64,000 bases of DNA, taken from Nonomuraea sediminis. GTDB lineage: Bacteria > Actinomycetota > Actinomycetes > Streptosporangiales > Streptosporangiaceae. The stretch is from positions 248,001 through 312,000 of the forward strand of contig NZ_JAHDTI010000001.1 of assembly GCF_018531495.1 (NCBI RefSeq), written 5' to 3'. Under the pieces are notes generated by a model. The model saw only the letters and a program-made list of their open reading frames with translations. It was not told the origin of the DNA and did not search any database. This document shows positions 16,730-24,704 of this stretch, in pieces (within the stretch, counting starts at the first letter, position 1; every line of letters starts with the position of its first letter). Made by a program: the position numbers and the translations under genes.

Positions 16730-18031
16730 TCAGCTCACCTTCGGGGTTGCGCGCGCGCCCATGTGCACGTAAGGCGTGCCGTCCGCGAGTTCGTAGAAAA
16801 CGGCCGAGACCCACTGCGGGTCGCCGTCCTCGCGGCCGACGAAGGTGTTCTCGTCGACCGGGATGGTCTTCAGCTCGATCGGGGGTGTCATCTCCGCCAG
16901 CGCTCCCATGGCCTCCATGCGGCACCACAGCGCGCCCTCGCGCACGGACATCGTCATCCTCGCCCCGACGCGCTCGTACACGCCGGCGTGGCGCTCCAGG
17001 TCGACCTCGACCGGGGTCTCGGGCGGGCCGAGCACGGGCGGCACCTCGATCCCGTCGAGCTCGGCGAACAGTTCGGTGGCCACCGCGTGGGTGAACGCGC
17101 CGCTGTGGCCGCCGTTGGCCGACACCGCCACGACGGTGCCGGTGTCGGGCACCACCCAGAGCATGGCGTGCTGGCCGATGGTGTTGCCGCCGTGGGAGAT
17201 GATCCGGTGGCCGCTCCACTCGTCCAGGATCCAGCCGACGCCCCAGTGGCTGCCCAGCGTGTAGGGGTTGGGGACGGCGACCTGCGGCTCCCACATGGCC
17301 TGGGGGTCCTTCAGCAGGCCGCCCTCCAGGTGGGCGCGGCCGAAGGCGACCACGTCGGCGGGCCGGGCGCAGATGAGGCCGGCCGGTCCTGCCGAACGCA
17401 TGAGCCCCCAGACGGGCGCGGTCTTGCCGCCCTCCACGTGGCCCATCGCGGCCCGGTAGCGCAGCACGTCCTCCGGCAACGTCACCGTGTGGGTCAGGCC
17501 GAGCGGCTCGACGATCTGCTCGCGGAGCACGTCGTCCCAGCTCTTGCCGTACACCTTCTCCAGGATGCGGCCGGCGACGATGAAGCCGGAGTTGCAGTAG
17601 GACTGGGTGGCGCCGATGGGGTGGTTCTGCTTGAGGTCGGCACAGGCGGCGACGTACTTCTCCACGCAGTCGTCGCCGCGGCCGGTGTCGAGGAACAGGT
17701 CGCCGTCGATGCCGCTGGTGTGCGACAGCAGGTGCCTGACGGTGACGGTCTTGGTGACCTCGGGATCGGCGACCTTGAACTCGGGCAGCAGCTCGACGAC
17801 GGGGGTGTCGAGCGTCAGCGTGCCCCGCTCGGCCAGCTGGACCAGCATGGTCGCGGTCCAGACCTTGCTGACCGACCCGATCTGGAACAGCGAGTCGGTG
17901 GTCGCCTCGACCCCGGTGTCGGCGTTCAGGGTTCCGGCGGCGAACTCGTGCAGCTCGCCCTGGTGCAGGTAGGCCAGCGCGGCCCCCGGTACCTCGTACT
18001 GCGCGATCAGCTCGGCGAGCCGCTGACCCAT
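16730..18031 (-). CDS. AmpC-like (class C, S12) serine hydrolase, paralogue 2
   Basis: 433 aa from ATG 18031 (MGQRLAELIA). The longer open frame is antisense to the peptidase gene. Motifs: SVSK (Ser53/Lys56), YCN in QSYCNSGF and HGG in ISHGGN. It is paralogous to the preceding entry, including the GDLFLDTGRGDDC stretch and the C-terminal domain. No export signal. Its first 25 bases overlap the 3' end of the S9 peptidase gene, so it is translationally coupled to it. Two related enzymes side by side suggest divided specificity, for example for different acyl or D-amino acid side chains (inference). Confidence 0.9.
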   Translation of the reverse strand: MGQRLAELIAQYEVPGAALAYLHQGELHEFAAGTLNADTGVEATTDSLFQIGSVSKVWTATMLVQLAERGTLTLDTPVVELLPEFKVADPEVTKTVTVRHLLSHTSGIDGDLFLDTGRGDDCVEKYVAACADLKQNHPIGATQSYCNSGFIVAGRILEKVYGKSWDDVLREQIVEPLGLTHTVTLPEDVLRYRAAMGHVEGGKTAPVWGLMRSAGPAGLICARPADVVAFGRAHLEGGLLKDPQAMWEPQVAVPNPYTLGSHWGVGWILDEWSGHRIISHGGNTIGQHAMLWVVPDTGTVVAVSANGGHSGAFTHAVATELFAELDGIEVPPVLGPPETPVEVDLERHAGVYERVGARMTMSVREGALWCRMEAMGALAEMTPPIELKTIPVDENTFVGREDGDPQWVSAVFYELADGTPYVHMGARATPKVS

Positions 18032-19857
18032 TGTTCCAGCCACGCGAGGATCCTCTCGTTGTAGTGATGACGGTGTGAGGGGCGGCCGTTCAGGATGAAC
18101 AGGTGCGAGCCGCCCGGGTAGCGCACGAGCCTGACCGGCACCTGCCGTTCGCGCAGGGCCTCGAACCACTGCTCGGCCTGCCCGACCGGGCACCGGTCGT
18201 CGTTCTCTCCGTGCAGGATCAGGGTCGGGGTGGTGACCTGATCCACGAAGGTGATCGGCGACTGCGCCTGCAGGTCGCCCGCGCACTCGTGCTTCTTCAT
18301 GAAGTAGCCCAGGTCGGACGTGCCGACCATGCTGTGCAGGTCGCTGACGATGCCGCCGGGGATGGCCGCCTTGAAGCGCCCGGTGTGCGAGGTCAGCCAG
18401 CAGGTCATGTAGCCGCCGTAGCTGTAGCCGGTGATGGCCAGCCGGTCGGGGTCGGCGATGCCCTCGGCCACGAGCCGGTCGAGGGGCGCCAGGAAGTCGT
18501 CCTGGTCGGAGATGCCCCAGGCGCCCTTGGTGGCGGTGTAGAAGGCCTCGCCGTAGCCGTCGCTGGCGCGCGGGTTGATCATCAGAACGGTCCAGCCGCG
18601 CGCGGCGAGCACCTGGTGGTACAGGTGCACGCCGTCGAAGACGGGCGCCCAGGCGTTGTGCGGGCCGCCGTGCACGTCCAGCAGCAGCGGACCCGGCTCG
18701 GTGAGGTTCTCGTCGCGCAGGATGAACCCCTCGACCTGGGTGCCGTCAGGCGCGGTGAAGGTACGGCGGCGCGGCACGAACAGCTCCACGTCCGGAAGCG
18801 CGTAGGAGGTGAGCGCCAGCCCGTCGAGGTACACCTCGCCCGCGCTCTCCGGCGTGGCCGCGACGTAGGCGATGCGGCCCGCAGCCACGCTGGCGCCGGC
18901 CACGACGCGCTCGCCGCCGACGATCTTCTCGGCCTGGCCGGAGGCGACGCCGGGCAGCCGGTACAGGTGCGAGCAGCCGCCGTCTCGGGCGGCGAAGACC
19001 AGGTCGCCGCCGAGCAGCTGGGGCGTGGCGCCCGGGTAGCCGGGGGCGCCCATCATGACGTTGCGGTCGAGCCCGGTCTCCAGCTCGGCCAGCCGGTCCC
19101 CCTCCAGCGTGAACAGCCGCGTGTGGCCCTCGGGGCCGCCCTTCAGCCCCGCGATCACCAGGCGGTCGCCGAGCCACCAGGCGCCGATGCAGATCACTTC
19201 GGGACCGGTCAGCCGCTTCGGCTCGCTGCCCGTCGCCTCGACCGCGTACACCTCGCCGCCGATGACCAGGTCGCGGTCGGAATCCAGAGAGGCGGTGAAG
19301 GCAAGCTGGCGGCCGTCGGGCGACCAGGTGGGCTGGCCGGCGTGGAAGTCGCCCTCGGTCAGCTGGAGCGTCTCGCCCCCGCCGACGGGGACCACGAAGA
19401 GGTGCGTGGTGATCTCGCGCAGCAGTCCGGCGCCGTCGGCCTTGTACTCCAGGGTGTCGACGACCACGGGCGCGTTCGGGTCCACGGTGCCGTGCGGCCC
19501 GCCGTAGGCGATCCTCGTGCCGTCCGGCGACCAGACGGGGATGCCCGCGCCCAGCTTGGCCTGCGTGAGCTGTACCGGCTCGCCCCCGTCCATGGGCAGC
19601 AGGTGGATCTGCGGCGCGCCGTCGACGGGACGCAGGAAGGCGAGCGTGCCGCCGTCGGGCGACCAGCGCGGAGCGATGCCCTTGGCCAGGCGGCGGGGCT
19701 CGGCGCCTGGGGCGGCGAGCCAGATCTCGGTCACAGGCTCGTCGGAGTCCCGGTCGGCGGTGGTGAGCGTGTAGGCGACGGCGCCGCCGTCCGGCCGCAG
19801 CTGGGGATCCCCCGGTACGGCGAGGCGGTACAGGTCGTCGAGGGCTAGGGGTGGCAT
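18007..19857 (-). CDS. S9 family prolyl oligopeptidase/acylaminoacyl-peptidase
   Basis: 616 aa from ATG 19857; a TTG at 19911 would add 18 poor residues. The N-terminal beta-propeller (about 1-350) has TolB-like blades with repeated WSPDG motifs. The alpha/beta hydrolase domain follows, with the nucleophile in ITGYSYGGYMT, Asp in HGENDDRCP and His in PGGSHLF. Such enzymes cleave short peptides or N-acyl-amino acids in the cytoplasm. It is the first gene of the long minus-strand operon that contains three serine hydrolases and a peptide importer, so it probably finishes degradation of the imported peptides (inference). Confidence 0.92.
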   Translation of the reverse strand: MPPLALDDLYRLAVPGDPQLRPDGGAVAYTLTTADRDSDEPVTEIWLAAPGAEPRRLAKGIAPRWSPDGGTLAFLRPVDGAPQIHLLPMDGGEPVQLTQAKLGAGIPVWSPDGTRIAYGGPHGTVDPNAPVVVDTLEYKADGAGLLREITTHLFVVPVGGGETLQLTEGDFHAGQPTWSPDGRQLAFTASLDSDRDLVIGGEVYAVEATGSEPKRLTGPEVICIGAWWLGDRLVIAGLKGGPEGHTRLFTLEGDRLAELETGLDRNVMMGAPGYPGATPQLLGGDLVFAARDGGCSHLYRLPGVASGQAEKIVGGERVVAGASVAAGRIAYVAATPESAGEVYLDGLALTSYALPDVELFVPRRRTFTAPDGTQVEGFILRDENLTEPGPLLLDVHGGPHNAWAPVFDGVHLYHQVLAARGWTVLMINPRASDGYGEAFYTATKGAWGISDQDDFLAPLDRLVAEGIADPDRLAITGYSYGGYMTCWLTSHTGRFKAAIPGGIVSDLHSMVGTSDLGYFMKKHECAGDLQAQSPITFVDQVTTPTLILHGENDDRCPVGQAEQWFEALRERQVPVRLVRYPGGSHLFILNGRPSHRHHYNERILAWLEQWVSGSPS

Positions 19858-19984
19858 GTCCGAACCGTAGGCCAGCCGCGCGGGGCGTTCTTCGGCCGGT
19901 TCGACGAACAACCCCCCAGCCTTCGTGCGGGGCCACTAACCGCCGGGAATAATCCGTTGCTCCCCGGTGCTCAGATGCATCACT

Positions 19985-20071
19985 ATGACGCTCATGTTCC
20001 TGCACGCATGCCACGCAACGCCCGCAGCCGCGGGCGCGCCGGCGCGTGCCTTCGACGGCCTGGAGCTCTGA
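19985..20071 (+). CDS. Possible leader peptide upstream of EF-Tu
   Basis: 28 codons, MTLMFLHACHATPAAAGAPA and eight more residues, ending in TGA 95 bp before the EF-Tu start. There is no good ribosome binding site at 19985. An internal ATG at 19994 has a TATGAC hexamer ending 4 nt before it and could be a leaderless start. Composition is Ala-rich with HACH near the start. It may be a regulatory leader or chance. Confidence 0.25.
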   Translation: MTLMFLHACHATPAAAGAPARAFDGLEL

Positions 20072-20118
20072 CCTCCGCCTGTAAGTCCTGATGAGTGACC
20101 CGGCGGGCGGAGGTAGTC

Positions 20119-20132
20119 GACCCGGACGGGTC
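20119..20132. promoter_or_regulatory. Perfect palindrome before the EF-Tu gene
   Basis: GACCCG and CGGGTC with a GA spacer, 33 bp before the start codon. It could be an operator or a small RNA hairpin that affects access to the GGAGGAAGGA ribosome binding site. No known binding motif is recognised. Confidence 0.35.
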
Positions 20133-20165
20133 ACCGCCAAGAAGGACTCTTCGGAGGAAGGAACC

Positions 20166-21326
20166 ATGGCCAAGCAGGCCTACATCCGTAACAAGCCGCA
20201 TCTCAACATCGGCACGATGGGCCACGTCGACCACGGCAAGACCACGCTGACCGCCGCGATCACCAAGGTGCTGGGGGAGCGCGGCCAGGCCACGTACACG
20301 CCGTTCGAGCGGATCGACCGGACCCCGGAGGAGCACTCCAGGGGCATCACGATCAACATCTCGCACGTCGAGTATGAGACCGCCACCAGGCACTACGCCC
20401 ACGTCGACATGCCGGGCCACGCCGACTACGTGAAGAACATGATCACGGGGGCGGCGCAGCTCGACGGCGCCATCCTGGTCGTGTCCGCGCAGGACGGGAT
20501 CATGCCGCAGACCCGCGAGCACGTGCTGCTCGCCAAGCGGGTCGGGGTCGAGCACCTGGTCGTCGCGGTCAACAAGGCCGACGGCGCCGACCCGGAGCTG
20601 ACGGACCTGGTCGAGCTGGAGCTGCAGGAGATGCTGTCGGAGCACGGCTTCGACGACGTGCCGATGGTCCGGGTGTCCGGGCTGCGGGCGCTGGAGGGCG
20701 ACCCGCGGTGGGTGGCCTCGATCGACGCGCTGCTGCAGGCCGTCGACGACCACATCCCGGTGCCGGTCAGGTACGTGGACGCGCCGTTCCTGATGCCGGT
20801 GGAGAACGTGCTCACGGTCACCGGCCGCGGCACGGTCGTCACCGGCGCCATCGAGCGCGGCACGGTCCGCCTCGGCGACACGGTCGAGGTCGTCGGGTTC
20901 GGCGAGCCGTACACCGCGGTCGTGACCGGCGTCGAGACGTTCGGCAAGACCATGGAGCGCGGCGAGGCCGGCGACAACGCGGCCGTGCTGCTGCGCGGCG
21001 TCCGCCGCGAGCAGGTGCGGCGTGGCATGGTGCTGGCCAGGCCGGGCAGCCAGGCGGCCCGCACGTCGTTCACGGCGCGGCTCTACCTGCTCACGCCCGA
21101 GGAGGGCGGCCGCAGGAAGCCGATCGGTGACGGCTACCGGCCGCAGTTCTACCTGCGCACGACCGACGTGCCGGGCACGATCGCGCTGGACGGCGCGGCC
21201 GTGCCGGGTGACACGGTCGACGTGTCGGTCGAGCTGGGCAAGGCCGTCGCGGTCGAGCCCGGGCTGGGCTTCGCGATCCGCGAGGGCGGCCTGACGGTCG
21301 GCGCCGGCACGGTGCTGTCCGTCTGA
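20166..21326 (+). CDS. tuf: Elongation factor Tu, divergent second-type copy
   Basis: 386 aa; ATG preceded by GGAGGAAGGA. All three EF-Tu domains are present: G domain with [19 protein letters not shown] (usually DCPGH), NKAD and SGL (usually SAL), then domains II and III ending [13 protein letters not shown]. Compared with the housekeeping protein (about 397 aa) it has a shortened switch I loop and a shorter domain III loop, and GGRRKPIGD replaces the usual GGRHTPFF. It stands alone, outside any str operon. Streptomyces carry a comparable stress-linked, kirromycin-resistant tuf3. I infer the same class here, as a conditional or antibiotic-tolerant copy. The gene ends in a strong bidirectional terminator. 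Confidence 0.92.
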   Translation: MAKQAYIRNKPHLNIGTMGHVDHGKTTLTAAITKVLGERGQATYTPFERIDRTPEEHSRGITINISHVEYETATRHYAHVDMPGHADYVKNMITGAAQLDGAILVVSAQDGIMPQTREHVLLAKRVGVEHLVVAVNKADGADPELTDLVELELQEMLSEHGFDDVPMVRVSGLRALEGDPRWVASIDALLQAVDDHIPVPVRYVDAPFLMPVENVLTVTGRGTVVTGAIERGTVRLGDTVEVVGFGEPYTAVVTGVETFGKTMERGEAGDNAAVLLRGVRREQVRRGMVLARPGSQAARTSFTARLYLLTPEEGGRRKPIGDGYRPQFYLRTTDVPGTIALDGAAVPGDTVDVSVELGKAVAVEPGLGFAIREGGLTVGAGTVLSV

Positions 21327-21330
21327 AGCG

Positions 21331-21380
21331 GGGCGCCCGCCGTTACGTCCGCACTCGCGCGGAGCGTACGGCGGGCGCCT
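21331..21380. terminator. Bidirectional terminator hairpin after EF-Tu
   Basis: GGCGCCCGCCGT (21332-21343) pairs perfectly with ACGGCGGGCGCC (21368-21379), loop 24 nt. It lies 5 bp after the EF-Tu stop and covers the 3' end of the convergent nitroreductase gene. No U-tract, as is common in actinomycetes. Confidence 0.7.
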
Positions 21381-22269
21381 TCGGCTTTCCCGCCCTGGCG
21401 AGGTGCAGGAGGCTGTCCGGGTCCTTGGCGTCCAGGCGGTCGGCGAGCGCCCGCCTGGTCCCGGCGCAGTCGATGATCTGGCTGAGCGGGTGCGTGGTGT
21501 ACCCGAGTCCCGACAGGGTGAGCCACGTCCGCATCAGCGCCCTGCCCTGCTCCAGCTGATCGCCGGGGTCTCCGACGAGCACGAGCACGTCGCCGTCGTA
21601 GTCGAGCAGCCCGCGCCCGGCACCGGCCAGCAGCTTGGGCAGCCCGAGCCGCCGGAGCGCCGGGTACAGGGCCAGCGAGGCCCGCAACCCCAGCGCTTCG
21701 CCGGCGCCCAGGGAGAGGGCCTGGTCAGTGAGCCCGTCCAGCAGGTAGCGGGGATGGCGCGGGGTCAGGCGCAGCCACTCGCGCAGCTCCCGCGTGACCT
21801 CCGGGTCGCCGAACTGGTGCAGGTCGGCCGCGAACAGCAGACCCGCCAGCTCGCGGCACGGCACTCTGACCAGGTTCGCGTGCTCGGCCAGTCGGTCCAT
21901 GACCTCGGCGGGCAGCCGCCCCGCCTCGTAGGCGCCGCGGTTGGCGCCGCGTGCCCGCACGTCGGTGGTGGTGAACGGGGTCCGGTACGGCTCGGCCGTA
22001 CCGTGCAGGAAGCCTGCCCTGAGCGGGCCGGGGTCGGAGCGGAAGCCGACGCGCAGGCCCGCCGAGGCGCAGACGATCAGGCAGGTCTCGACGAAGGCGC
22101 CCAGGCCGAGGCGCAGGTCGCGGCCCGTGGGGTCGCTGACGGGAAGCGCGCGGGCGGGATCCCAGCCGATCTCGACCTCGTGCTTGTGGTAGCGCAGGAG
22201 CCAGGGCTGGGTGTTGTGCGCGCTGGGCGCGCGCCAGAAGTCGGGCTCCAGGTCCCGCAGCTCCTTCAC
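21343..22269 (-). CDS. Nitroreductase-family protein, Acg type
   Basis: 308 aa from GTG 22269, which overlaps the preceding stop (GTGA). The N-terminal RAPSAHNTQPW motif and the DYDGDVLVLVGDPGD and LSGLGYTTHPLSQIID segments are those of the Acg-like (Rv2032/Rv3131-type) nitroreductase branch, in which the FMN fold is duplicated and the flavin site is often covered. Related proteins belong to hypoxia/redox dormancy regulons. The role here is unknown. It is last in a three-gene overlapping operon (monooxygenase-like, GNAT-like, nitroreductase) and ends inside the EF-Tu terminator hairpin. Confidence 0.85.
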   Translation of the reverse strand: MKELRDLEPDFWRAPSAHNTQPWLLRYHKHEVEIGWDPARALPVSDPTGRDLRLGLGAFVETCLIVCASAGLRVGFRSDPGPLRAGFLHGTAEPYRTPFTTTDVRARGANRGAYEAGRLPAEVMDRLAEHANLVRVPCRELAGLLFAADLHQFGDPEVTRELREWLRLTPRHPRYLLDGLTDQALSLGAGEALGLRASLALYPALRRLGLPKLLAGAGRGLLDYDGDVLVLVGDPGDQLEQGRALMRTWLTLSGLGYTTHPLSQIIDCAGTRRALADRLDAKDPDSLLHLARAGKPKAPAVRSARVRT

Positions 22270-23327
22270 GCCAGGTCCTTCTCGTAGAAGGTGTAGCCGT
22301 GCAGCGCGCGGCCGCCCATCGTCCGGTACTGGGCGGCGGAGCCGGGGTTGGTGTGCTCGACGTAGGTGCTGCGCAGCGCCTGGTAGCCGCCCTTCCTGAG
22401 GCCTTCGTGGAGCTCCCTCGACAGCAGGTTCATGTAGCCCTTGCCCTGCTCGGCGGGGATGGTGCCCTTGATGATGAGCACCGCTTCGCGGCGGTGGCGG
22501 GAGCGGGAGGCCAGCAGCCGGAGCTGGTTGCCGACGTGCAGGTTTCCACGAATTTTCGCCACGAACTCGGAAATGTCGGGCAGGCACAGGACGAAGGCGA
22601 TCGGGCGCCCGGCCTTGGTGAGGTAGAGCAACAGGTCCTCGTCGAGCAGGTAGGCCAGGCCGTCGGTCTGCTGGGCCAGCTGCTCGGCGGAGATCTCGGT
22701 GTAGTAGCCGAGCCCGGCGAAGCTGGCGTTGAGCATCTCCCGCAGGATCGGCAGCTGCTTGCCGATCCTGCGCTTGTCGCCGCGGTGGATCTCGAGGTCC
22801 TCGGCGGCGATGCGGGCGTCGTCGAAGCGGAAGACGGGCTCGGCGGGGACCGGGCAGATCCACGTGTCGGACTCGAAGCGGCGGCGGAAGCCGTACTTGT
22901 CGTACTCCTGCGGGTAGTAGGGGTGGTTCCACGCGCTGTCGATGAAGCCGCGCTCGCCGAAGCCGGAGGTGATCACGCCGCCCGCCTGGTTGGGCAGCAG
23001 CGAGACGGGGCCGAAGACGGCGTCCTTGCCGGCGGCCTCGGCGCAGATCGCGTCGAACAGGGCCTCGCCCGCGCCCTCGGCGAACTCGGTCAGGCCGAAC
23101 AGCTGCAGGCGCCTGCCGAGCTTGGTGTCGAAGGCGTCCGAGGTGTGCAGCGTGGTCCTGCCGACGACCCGGTCGCCGTCCCTGAGCAGGCACAGCCGTA
23201 CGCCCTGGCGCTGCCAGGCACGGATCGTGGCGTGCAGCGGGGGGACGAAGCGGGCGTCGTAGAGCTCGTCGGTGAAGCGGAGGAAGGCGCGCAGGTCGGC
23301 GCGGCCCTCGACTGGGGTGAGCCTCAT
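22266..23327 (-). CDS. GNAT-like acyltransferase, function unknown
   Basis: 353 aa; ATG overlaps the upstream stop (ATGA) and its own stop overlaps the nitroreductase start. The last third (VLIIKGTIPAEQGKGYMNLL, RSTYVEHTNPGSA, MGGRALHGYTFYEKDL) has the acetyl-CoA binding and terminal strands of a GNAT domain. The first half carries FGPVSLLPNQAGG and IDSAWNHPYYPQEYDKYGF, a conserved block of a broad actinobacterial/proteobacterial family of unassigned function. Cytoplasmic. I cannot name the substrate; the operon partners suggest a redox or lipid-like small molecule (weak inference). Confidence 0.82.
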   Translation of the reverse strand: MRLTPVEGRADLRAFLRFTDELYDARFVPPLHATIRAWQRQGVRLCLLRDGDRVVGRTTLHTSDAFDTKLGRRLQLFGLTEFAEGAGEALFDAICAEAAGKDAVFGPVSLLPNQAGGVITSGFGERGFIDSAWNHPYYPQEYDKYGFRRRFESDTWICPVPAEPVFRFDDARIAAEDLEIHRGDKRRIGKQLPILREMLNASFAGLGYYTEISAEQLAQQTDGLAYLLDEDLLLYLTKAGRPIAFVLCLPDISEFVAKIRGNLHVGNQLRLLASRSRHRREAVLIIKGTIPAEQGKGYMNLLSRELHEGLRKGGYQALRSTYVEHTNPGSAAQYRTMGGRALHGYTFYEKDLA

Positions 23328-23770
23328 CCGCGCTTCACCCGCGGCCCCTCGCCCTCTTCGGTGGTCAGCGGGGTGAACGTCTCGATGTGCGCCATCGGGC
23401 CGCCCTCGGCCCTCCAGATCCCGTTGGAGTAACCCTCGGCCTCCGCCACATAGAGCCTGATATATCCCCCGGTGGCGTTTTTATCGCCATCCGTCACCCA
23501 TTGCATGAGCTTCCGGTGGTGCCGGGATCGCGCGAAGCGCAGCAGCGAGTCGCGGTCCTCGAAGAAGGCCAGCGTGCCGAGGGTGAAAGGGAACTCCCAG
23601 TACACCTTGTGCCAGCAGTAGCCCTTCATCCGCTTCATGTCCCTGACCATGCGGAACCAGGTCATCGTCAGCGTGACGATCGACAGCACCCCCCGGTATC
23701 GGGTGGCCCCGACGAACATGGCCGTGGCCCGCCCCTGCGGCGGCGCCTTGCTGAAGTCCGTGGTCCTCAT
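23324..23770 (-). CDS. Small monooxygenase-like protein (dimeric alpha/beta-barrel type)
   Basis: 148 aa from ATG 23770 (MRTTDFSKAPPQGRATAMFV). The longer open frame upstream covers pseudogene debris. The central WHKVYWEFPFTLGTLAFFED, LRFARSRHHRKLMQWV and GGYIRLYVAEAEGY segments resemble spheroidene-monooxygenase/ABM-type proteins, which use a ferredoxin-like barrel. Assignment is by pattern only. First gene of the three-gene operon; its TGA overlaps the next ATG (ATGA). Confidence 0.75.
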   Translation of the reverse strand: MRTTDFSKAPPQGRATAMFVGATRYRGVLSIVTLTMTWFRMVRDMKRMKGYCWHKVYWEFPFTLGTLAFFEDRDSLLRFARSRHHRKLMQWVTDGDKNATGGYIRLYVAEAEGYSNGIWRAEGGPMAHIETFTPLTTEEGEGPRVKRG

Positions 23771-24315
23771 GAGTCCTTCACACGGGAACAATAACGACCA
23801 AAGCGGCACCACCGCTCCCCGCCTTTCTCGAAACACTCGCCGTCCGGGCGCAGGACACCGCCCCACATCCCCGCGCACCCAGACGTGGGTGAGCGCGCCG
23901 TGGCGCCGTTGGTGCAGGGTGTACGGCCCGCCCGCCAACTCGGTCGTGGCGGTCGACGGTGCCGTGGCTGATGCCGAACAGCGACGACCAGCGCAGGTTG
24001 CGCACCGCCGGCTTCCCAGGGACGAGCCGGTCGACGACCGCCTGGATCCGTGCCGTGGCAGCGTAGTTCGGCCGCCATCGTCAACCCGACCGGTCCCGCG
24101 CCGACGGCCAAGGCCGTGCCCAGCAGTCCCGTCGCGTCCATCTCGCTCCCGCGAGCAGCTCATTCCATCGAACGCCCTGCCGTCGGCCGGGCTGACGGGG
24201 CCACCAGGGGTTGTTTCCACGCCCATTACCAACGCACCCCCGTACAAGCACGGCGTGCAGGGAATCGCCTATCTGGCACAGAGTGCTGCGAGCGATACCG
24301 AGAGTGAGGGACCTG
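23771..24315. other. Gene-poor stretch with degraded sequence
   Basis: No intact gene. It contains the FAD-monooxygenase remnant described separately and must contain the promoters of the minus-strand three-gene operon and of the BP74-domain gene. The open frames here change frame within recognisable motifs, as expected for decay. Confidence 0.6.
23925..24141 (-). pseudogene. Remnant of an aromatic-ring FAD monooxygenase
   Basis: From 24141 the frame reads MDATGLLGTALAVGAGPVGL then TMAAELRCHG, the N-terminal FAD (GxGxxG) motif of PHBH-type hydroxylases. After a frame change it reads AVVDRLVPGKPAVRNLRWSS then LFGISHGTVDRHDRVGGRAV, which matches the region just before the second FAD motif (GDAAH) of the same family. 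Several hundred residues between the two are missing and the C-terminus is gone. It is a deletion-plus-frameshift remnant. Confidence 0.6.
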
Positions 24316-24696
24316 ATGGCCGAGGCCTACTTTGCGTTCAAGGACGTCAGCGGCGAGGAGTTCATCTTCAAGCTGACCGACCCCGACAGAATCGAGGAGG
24401 CCCGCAAGATCCTGCGCGGCGAAGAGACTGAGAAGATCCACGTGATGGGCAGGATCATCAAACGGCCCGCTCCCTACAACCCCAGGTGGAGCTACCACCT
24501 GGACCCCGGCACCATCCAGTTCTTCGCGATGGCCATCGAGGTCTGCGACGCCACCATCCCCTACACCGAGGAGCACCTGGACGAGGCGTGCGGCGCGTTC
24601 CTCCCCGGTTGCCACTGGTGTCCGTGGAGCTCGGAGCTCGTCCGCGAGGTCACGGCCACGGATGAACTGCCGACCAAGAAGCTGGCCGGGGGCTGA
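24316..24696 (+). CDS. BP74-type (PDDL) domain protein
   Basis: 126 aa from ATG 24316, with GAGGG 5 nt upstream. The whole protein is one domain: AYFAFKDVSGEEFIFKLTDP, ARKILRGE, HVMGRIIKRPAPYNPRWSYH, FFAMAIEVCDATIPY, EEHLDEACGAFLPG and CHWCPWSSELVREV. These blocks match the N-terminal domain of the Dictyostelium calmodulin-binding protein BP74 (family knowledge recalled, not searched). Without a signal peptide it should be cytoplasmic. The function in bacteria is not known to me. It is isolated among gene remnants, which hints at acquisition or at survival in a decaying region. Confidence 0.82.
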   Translation: MAEAYFAFKDVSGEEFIFKLTDPDRIEEARKILRGEETEKIHVMGRIIKRPAPYNPRWSYHLDPGTIQFFAMAIEVCDATIPYTEEHLDEACGAFLPGCHWCPWSSELVREVTATDELPTKKLAGG

Positions 24697-24704
24697 CCGG
24701 GACT

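Larger units (their letters stand above)
19858..20165. other. Intergenic leader between the peptidase operon and EF-Tu
   Basis: About 308 bp without a large gene. It must hold the promoter of the minus-strand operon and that of the EF-Tu gene. I see a possible short leader ORF (19985-20071), a perfect 6-bp-arm palindrome (20119-20132) and the EF-Tu ribosome binding site. Nothing else is recognised. Confidence 0.6.
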
